Assembly: GCF_026191675.1 (NCBI RefSeq)
Contig: NZ_JAKRRY010000012.1
Location: 1 to 64,000, forward strand
DNA: 64,000 nucleotides
Reading direction: 5' to 3'
Source of the DNA: Vibrio qingdaonensis
Lineage (GTDB): Bacteria > Pseudomonadota > Gammaproteobacteria > Enterobacterales > Vibrionaceae
Positions 60,490 to 64,000 of the stretch are shown one piece after another. The translations under genes were made by a program, and so were the position numbers. Below the pieces are notes generated by a model. It worked only from the letters and a program-made list of their open reading frames with translations. It was not told the origin of the DNA and did not search any database. Every line of letters begins with the position of its first letter. Position 1 is the stretch's first letter.

Positions 60490-61188
60490 CTACCCTTGCC
60501 ACCGCTGATTTACTAGCCTTTGATGACGTTGGAAGCGTGTTTTATAGTTCATGGCGGAGCATTGGTCGATTTGATAGCCTAAATATAGCCACTGTTTGTT
60601 GTAAAGTTGGCAGTATTGCACTTGAAAAAGCACGGCGAGCGTTCCCAGAGATAGTGGTACGTCTGGGTCAAAAAAAGTGTAAAACGCACTGGCGCTATTT
60701 TCCAAAATGTCTGTAATTGCGATACCAACGAGCGTCTCTCCTTCATAAATATGGAGAAAGTGCATAGTCATCCAGCCACATTTAGCAAAATCAAAGAACT
60801 GCTCTTTTTTAGGAGGATACATACTGCCACTGGTATGACGTGCGCTGATATACTTAGCGTAGAGTTCAAACCACCCTTCATCGAGTTCGGTTTTTATGGT
60901 CCAGGAAAGGTGCGTAGATTTGGATAGAAGGCGCTTTTGGCTGCGACTGGCTTCAAATTCGGGAATCGCGACTCTTAATGCTTGGCATGACTGGCAATGG
61001 TCGCATTGTGGTTTATAAATAACGTCGCCGCTGCGGCGAAACCCGTTAGCAAGTAGCATCTCAAAGTGCTCTTCATCATGGCAGTACTTTTCTAAGACGA
61101 TGGCCACACGCTCTTCTTGTTCTTTGATGTAGCTGCATGGTTGGTTTGTGGTTAAACCAATCCGAATTTGTTGTGAGGCCATGTTCAT
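60490..61188 (-). CDS. bpt: Leucyl-tRNA--protein transferase Bpt (aspartate/glutamate acceptor)
   Basis: The 232-residue enzyme of the ATE1-like Bpt group adds Leu from Leu-tRNA to proteins with N-terminal Asp or Glu, making ClpS substrates. Typical parts are RIGLTTNQPCSYIKEQEERVA and the Cys motif CDHCQSCQALRVAIPEF. The substrate-binding segment is FDPDVPLSLGTLAVLFQV. Activity was shown for the Vibrio vulnificus homologue. I start at 61188, where the ATG overlaps the aat stop (ATGA); an upstream frame is unlikely. With aat it is one translational unit. Confidence 0.94.
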   Translation of the reverse strand: MNMASQQIRIGLTTNQPCSYIKEQEERVAIVLEKYCHDEEHFEMLLANGFRRSGDVIYKPQCDHCQSCQALRVAIPEFEASRSQKRLLSKSTHLSWTIKTELDEGWFELYAKYISARHTSGSMYPPKKEQFFDFAKCGWMTMHFLHIYEGETLVGIAITDILENSASAFYTFFDPDVPLSLGTLAVLFQVQYCQLYNKQWLYLGYQIDQCSAMNYKTRFQRHQRLVNQRWQG

Positions 61189-61913
61189 TCGTTGTTCACC
61201 TTGGGTAGAGTTACCGTAATATCCTGTTGTGTGTAACAATCCTTAAGCATGGACGCTTCTCTACGTTGATGCAAACTATCGATAAATACCTCGCGGGTTA
61301 ATTCTATCGCGCCTAGTGATTCCAAGTGTGGGTTCATGACCTGACAATCGATAAGTGTCCCACCGTGTTTGACAAAGTGCTGGCAAAAATACCATAACGC
61401 GACTTTTGAAGCGTTGGGTTGCAGCGAAAACATGGACTCACCACAAAATACCGTTCCAACAGACAGCCCATACAGTCCCCCAACTAAGGTATCGTCTTGC
61501 CATACTTCGACAGATTGGCAGTGTCCTTGTTCGGCCAAAGCAATGTAGGCATCGCACATATCTTGATTTAGCCAGGTTTCTTGAGCGGGTCGGGTACTAG
61601 AGCAATATTTGATGACTTGCTCTGTCGCCATGTTGATCGTCACACGATATTGCATTTTGTTTTGGTATTTTCTCAAACTACGCGAAGGCTTGAATCGATC
61701 AGGAATAAAGACCGCTCTAGGGGCGGGGCTCCACCACAGTAGCGGCTCATTAGGACCAAACCAAGGAAAGACCCCGTGATGGTAGCCGTTCAAGATCCTT
61801 TCAGGGTTAAGATCGCCACCAAAAGCGAGCAAACCGTTAGGATCATCGAGGGCCTCAAAAGGAGAGGGGAAATCAAAGTTAGTGCTACTGAGTTCTGGTA
61901 AATAAATAGTCAT
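61185..61913 (-). CDS. aat: Leucyl/phenylalanyl-tRNA--protein transferase
   Basis: This 242-residue enzyme adds Leu or Phe to proteins with N-terminal Lys or Arg. The motifs LPELSSTNFDFPSPFEALDDPNGLLAFGGDL, cited here only as its parts LLAFGGDLNPERI and GVFPWFGPNEPLLWWSPAPR, and the later GGLYGLSVGTVFCGESMFS are typical of Aat. It overlaps bpt by 4 bp. ClpS-ClpA, the receptors for its products, lie about 2 kb downstream. Confidence 0.96.
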   Translation of the reverse strand: MTIYLPELSSTNFDFPSPFEALDDPNGLLAFGGDLNPERILNGYHHGVFPWFGPNEPLLWWSPAPRAVFIPDRFKPSRSLRKYQNKMQYRVTINMATEQVIKYCSSTRPAQETWLNQDMCDAYIALAEQGHCQSVEVWQDDTLVGGLYGLSVGTVFCGESMFSLQPNASKVALWYFCQHFVKHGGTLIDCQVMNPHLESLGAIELTREVFIDSLHQRREASMLKDCYTQQDITVTLPKVNNE

Positions 61914-61975
61914 GATAATTAGCTTAGCCGTTCTTGCGTTAATTATACGCTATTTAAGGATGAATATGCCGATTG

Positions 61976-62003
61976 AATCAGTACTAGCTTGCTAGTACTG
62001 ATT
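61976..62003. repeat. Perfect 28-bp inverted repeat between aat and aroA
   Basis: Arms AATCAGTACTAGC and GCTAGTACTGATT meet around a two-base TT centre. No T run follows on either strand, and the repeat lies in the divergent control region, so it is not a terminator. It could be an operator for a symmetric dimer or a structured site in the aroA leader. The rest of 61914-62136 holds no gene. Confidence 0.6.
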
Positions 62004-62136
62004 GCATAAAAGGTAAGCAAAACTCACGGATAAAAGCTGGTGTTTGAGGCATAATTTGGTTAGGCTGCTTTTACGAAGAATAGCAATGGCATTCGTTGTA
62101 GGACAGTGGATGCCAGTAAAGGATTAGATTCAATTA

Positions 62137-63417
62137 ATGGAAAGCTTAACACTCCAACCCATCAAAAAAGTCTCCGGAACGGTTAACCTTCCAGGTTCTA
62201 AAAGTGTTTCAAACCGCGCGCTACTTTTAGCGGCTTTAGCACAAGGGACAACGACACTCACCAACCTTCTTGATAGTGATGACATTAAGCATATGCTCAA
62301 TGCCTTAACAGCGTTAGGGGTGAGCTATGACTTGTCAGAAGATAAAAAACAATGCGTAGTGCAAGGCTTAGGTCGTCCTTTTTCGGTTGATCAAATGACG
62401 GAGCTATTCTTGGGAAATGCAGGGACAGCAATGCGTCCTTTGGCAGCAGCGCTGTGCCTTGGTCAAGGTGAATACCTACTGACTGGCGAACCAAGAATGA
62501 AAGAGCGTCCAATCGGTCATCTTGTTGATGCGCTCGCACAAGCCGGTGCAAAGGTCGAATACCTTGAAAACGTCAATTACCCTCCTCTGAAAATCTATGG
62601 CACAGGCTTAGAAGGCGGAAAAGTCACCATTGATGGGTCTATTTCTAGCCAGTTCTTGACGGCATTTTTAATGTCAGCGCCATTTGCAAAATCTGATGTG
62701 ACGATTGAAATTGTGGGGGAGTTGGTCTCGAAACCTTACATAGACATTACGCTTCACATCATGAAACAGTTTGGCGTCGTGGTTGAAAACGACAACTACC
62801 AAACCTTTATCATTCGTTGTGGACAGCAGTACCAATCGCCAGGCCAATTTTTAGTTGAAGGTGACGCTTCATCGGCTTCCTATTTCCTTGCCGCTGCAGC
62901 GATAAAGGGCGGAGAAATCAAGGTTACGGGGATTGGAAAAAACAGTATACAAGGTGATATCCACTTTGCTGACGCGTTAGAAAAAATGGGCGCAGAGATA
63001 GAGTGGGGCGAGGACTATATTACGTGTCGCAAAGGTGAACTAGTTGGCATCGATATGGATTACAATCATATTCCTGATGCTGCGATGACCATTGCAACAA
63101 CCGCATTATTTGCAACGGGCAAAACGGTGATCCGCAATGTGTATAACTGGCGTGTCAAAGAAACGGACCGTCTGGCAGCTATGGCGACAGAGCTTAAAAA
63201 AGTGGGCGCAAAAGTCGAAGAAGGGGAAGACTATATCATTGTCGAGCCGGTTTCGAAATTAACTCATGCTGAGATTGATACTTATGACGATCATCGAATG
63301 GCTATGTGTTTCTCACTTGTCGCGTTAAGCGACACCCCAGTGACAATTAATGATCCTAAATGTACCTCAAAAACGTTCCCGGATTATTTTGATAAGCTGG
63401 CAGAATTAAGCCAATAG
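62137..63417 (+). CDS. aroA: 5-enolpyruvylshikimate-3-phosphate synthase
   Basis: The 426-residue enzyme joins shikimate-3-phosphate and phosphoenolpyruvate in the chorismate pathway. The loops [19 protein letters not shown] (about 17-35) and [18 protein letters not shown] (about 90-107) are of the class I, glyphosate-sensitive type by pattern. Active-site residues near [11 protein letters not shown] and [12 protein letters not shown] are intact. No strong ribosome-binding site lies right before the ATG; AAAGGA is 13 bases upstream. Confidence 0.97.
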   Translation: MESLTLQPIKKVSGTVNLPGSKSVSNRALLLAALAQGTTTLTNLLDSDDIKHMLNALTALGVSYDLSEDKKQCVVQGLGRPFSVDQMTELFLGNAGTAMRPLAAALCLGQGEYLLTGEPRMKERPIGHLVDALAQAGAKVEYLENVNYPPLKIYGTGLEGGKVTIDGSISSQFLTAFLMSAPFAKSDVTIEIVGELVSKPYIDITLHIMKQFGVVVENDNYQTFIIRCGQQYQSPGQFLVEGDASSASYFLAAAAIKGGEIKVTGIGKNSIQGDIHFADALEKMGAEIEWGEDYITCRKGELVGIDMDYNHIPDAAMTIATTALFATGKTVIRNVYNWRVKETDRLAAMATELKKVGAKVEEGEDYIIVEPVSKLTHAEIDTYDDHRMAMCFSLVALSDTPVTINDPKCTSKTFPDYFDKLAELSQ

Positions 63418-63433
63418 TAGATTGAAACGTCAT

Positions 63434-63453
63434 TAAGCGCCCTGAAGGGCGCT
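63434..63453. terminator. Weak terminator-like hairpin after aroA
   Basis: AAGCGCCCT / AGGGCGCTT is a perfect stem with a GA centre, but only a short T tract follows. Confidence 0.6.
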
Positions 63454-63489
63454 TATTCGTTTAGTGTTAACGATGATTTGAGCTAATGA

Positions 63490-63735
63490 TTATTTTAGCG
63501 TGAATTCTTTAGAAAGGTGATGGGCAAGATACTTGAACATGTTAAATACTGCTGTCGTATTGGCAGTCGGTAAGCCTTGTTCGTCGAGAAAATAATTTCC
63601 TTTAAAAACGAGCACTTCATCTTTTTCATCTACACTGTCTGCACGCATACCGTCTAAATAGTCGTCATGCTCTTGAATTATTTGGTTTGCAATTAGCAAT
63701 AAATCAAATTCGGAAATACGTTGTTTTTCTGACAT
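63490..63735 (-). CDS. yciN: YciN-like protein (DUF2498)
   Basis: The 81-residue cytosolic protein starts MSEKQRISEFDLLLIANQII and contains the family segment DEVLVFKGNYFLDEQGLPTA. GAGAG upstream of the ATG at 63735 decides the start; the frame reads 45 codons further with unlikely sequence. YciN adjoins topA in enterobacteria; the gene beyond the right edge may be topA, but is not visible. Function unknown. The last 265 bases of the window hold no supported gene. Confidence 0.9.
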   Translation of the reverse strand: MSEKQRISEFDLLLIANQIIQEHDDYLDGMRADSVDEKDEVLVFKGNYFLDEQGLPTANTTAVFNMFKYLAHHLSKEFTLK

Positions 63736-64000
63736 ATCAATGCTCTCAATCATTAGGCAATTTCCGATAGTGTATGGACGCGCAGCGGGTTTGCAAGTAC
63801 TAAGTTGTTGCCTACAATGGCGGATGTTTTGTGATAAGAAACAAATTTTGATTATCAAAGCTAGGCACAATAAGGGTTTGACGTTTACTATGGCGCCTTC
63901 GTTTCAATGGGTAGACGAAGTGAGATCGGACATTTGTCGAGCGATTAGAATGTAATTGCAAAAAACAGGTTGATCTTCTTTTGTTCTCGCTCAATAGTAA

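Overview
The window looks like part of the main chromosome of a Vibrio or close Vibrionaceae relative (moderate GC, densely coded). Pointers are the monomeric isocitrate dehydrogenase, the CsiV/LpoB envelope genes, a VC1899-like CARF nuclease beside a chemoreceptor, the DUF3360 membrane protein next to pflB, and the Leu-transferase pair Aat/Bpt. I see no tRNA, rRNA, insertion sequence, prophage or CRISPR array. The family calls rest on protein motifs and on recalled Vibrio gene orders; no search was run.

Layout. 1-8.8 kb is a catabolic island: the 5' end of a PLP-dependent decarboxylase-like gene runs off the left edge. Divergent from it are phosphate acyltransferase (ptb), butyrate kinase (buk) and a CoA-acylating aldehyde dehydrogenase, then a LysR regulator and two near-duplicate MFS transporters. 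The three enzymes could turn an aldehyde into acyl-CoA, acyl-phosphate and acid with gain of ATP. 8.9-20.5 kb holds the orphan CARF/PD-(D/E)XK nuclease, a chemoreceptor, and a hinT-lipoprotein-ycfL-lpoB-thiK-ycfP run. It continues with ndh (FNR-like box downstream of its promoter), a GNAT enzyme and csiV. 20.6-34.8 kb is core envelope and repair: mfd, a degenerate PilZ protein, lolCDE, a DUF2062 protein, comEC, and the tightly overlapping msbA-lpxK-ycaR-kdsB operon. 34.8-43.8 kb has rluE, icd, the stress cluster prkA-yeaH-spoVR, and yfbU. 43.9-52.3 kb is anaerobic metabolism (pflA, pflB) interleaved with a chemoreceptor, an LpxR lipid A deacylase and a DUF3360 permease-like protein.

52.3-56.3 kb is the most unusual stretch. 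A large AT-rich lipoprotein gene is thrown out of frame inside its signal peptide by a 10-bp tandem repeat, which looks like a phase-variation switch. Next to it, hisF-hisIE stand alone, without hisA upstream. 56.4-64 kb returns to core genes: cspD, clpS-clpA, infA, bpt, aat, aroA and yciN. ClpS, ClpA, Bpt and Aat together make up the bacterial N-degron pathway, and they sit within about 5 kb.

Main leads are: the CARF nuclease without CRISPR and with an unusual ligand loop; the 10-bp-repeat lipoprotein switch; structured RNA leaders before pflB, ptb and icd; the aldehyde-to-acid module; the split his operon; and two perfect inverted repeats (around 56.3 kb and 62.0 kb). Several heptamer and hexamer tandem repeats in intergenic DNA are candidate variable-number loci.
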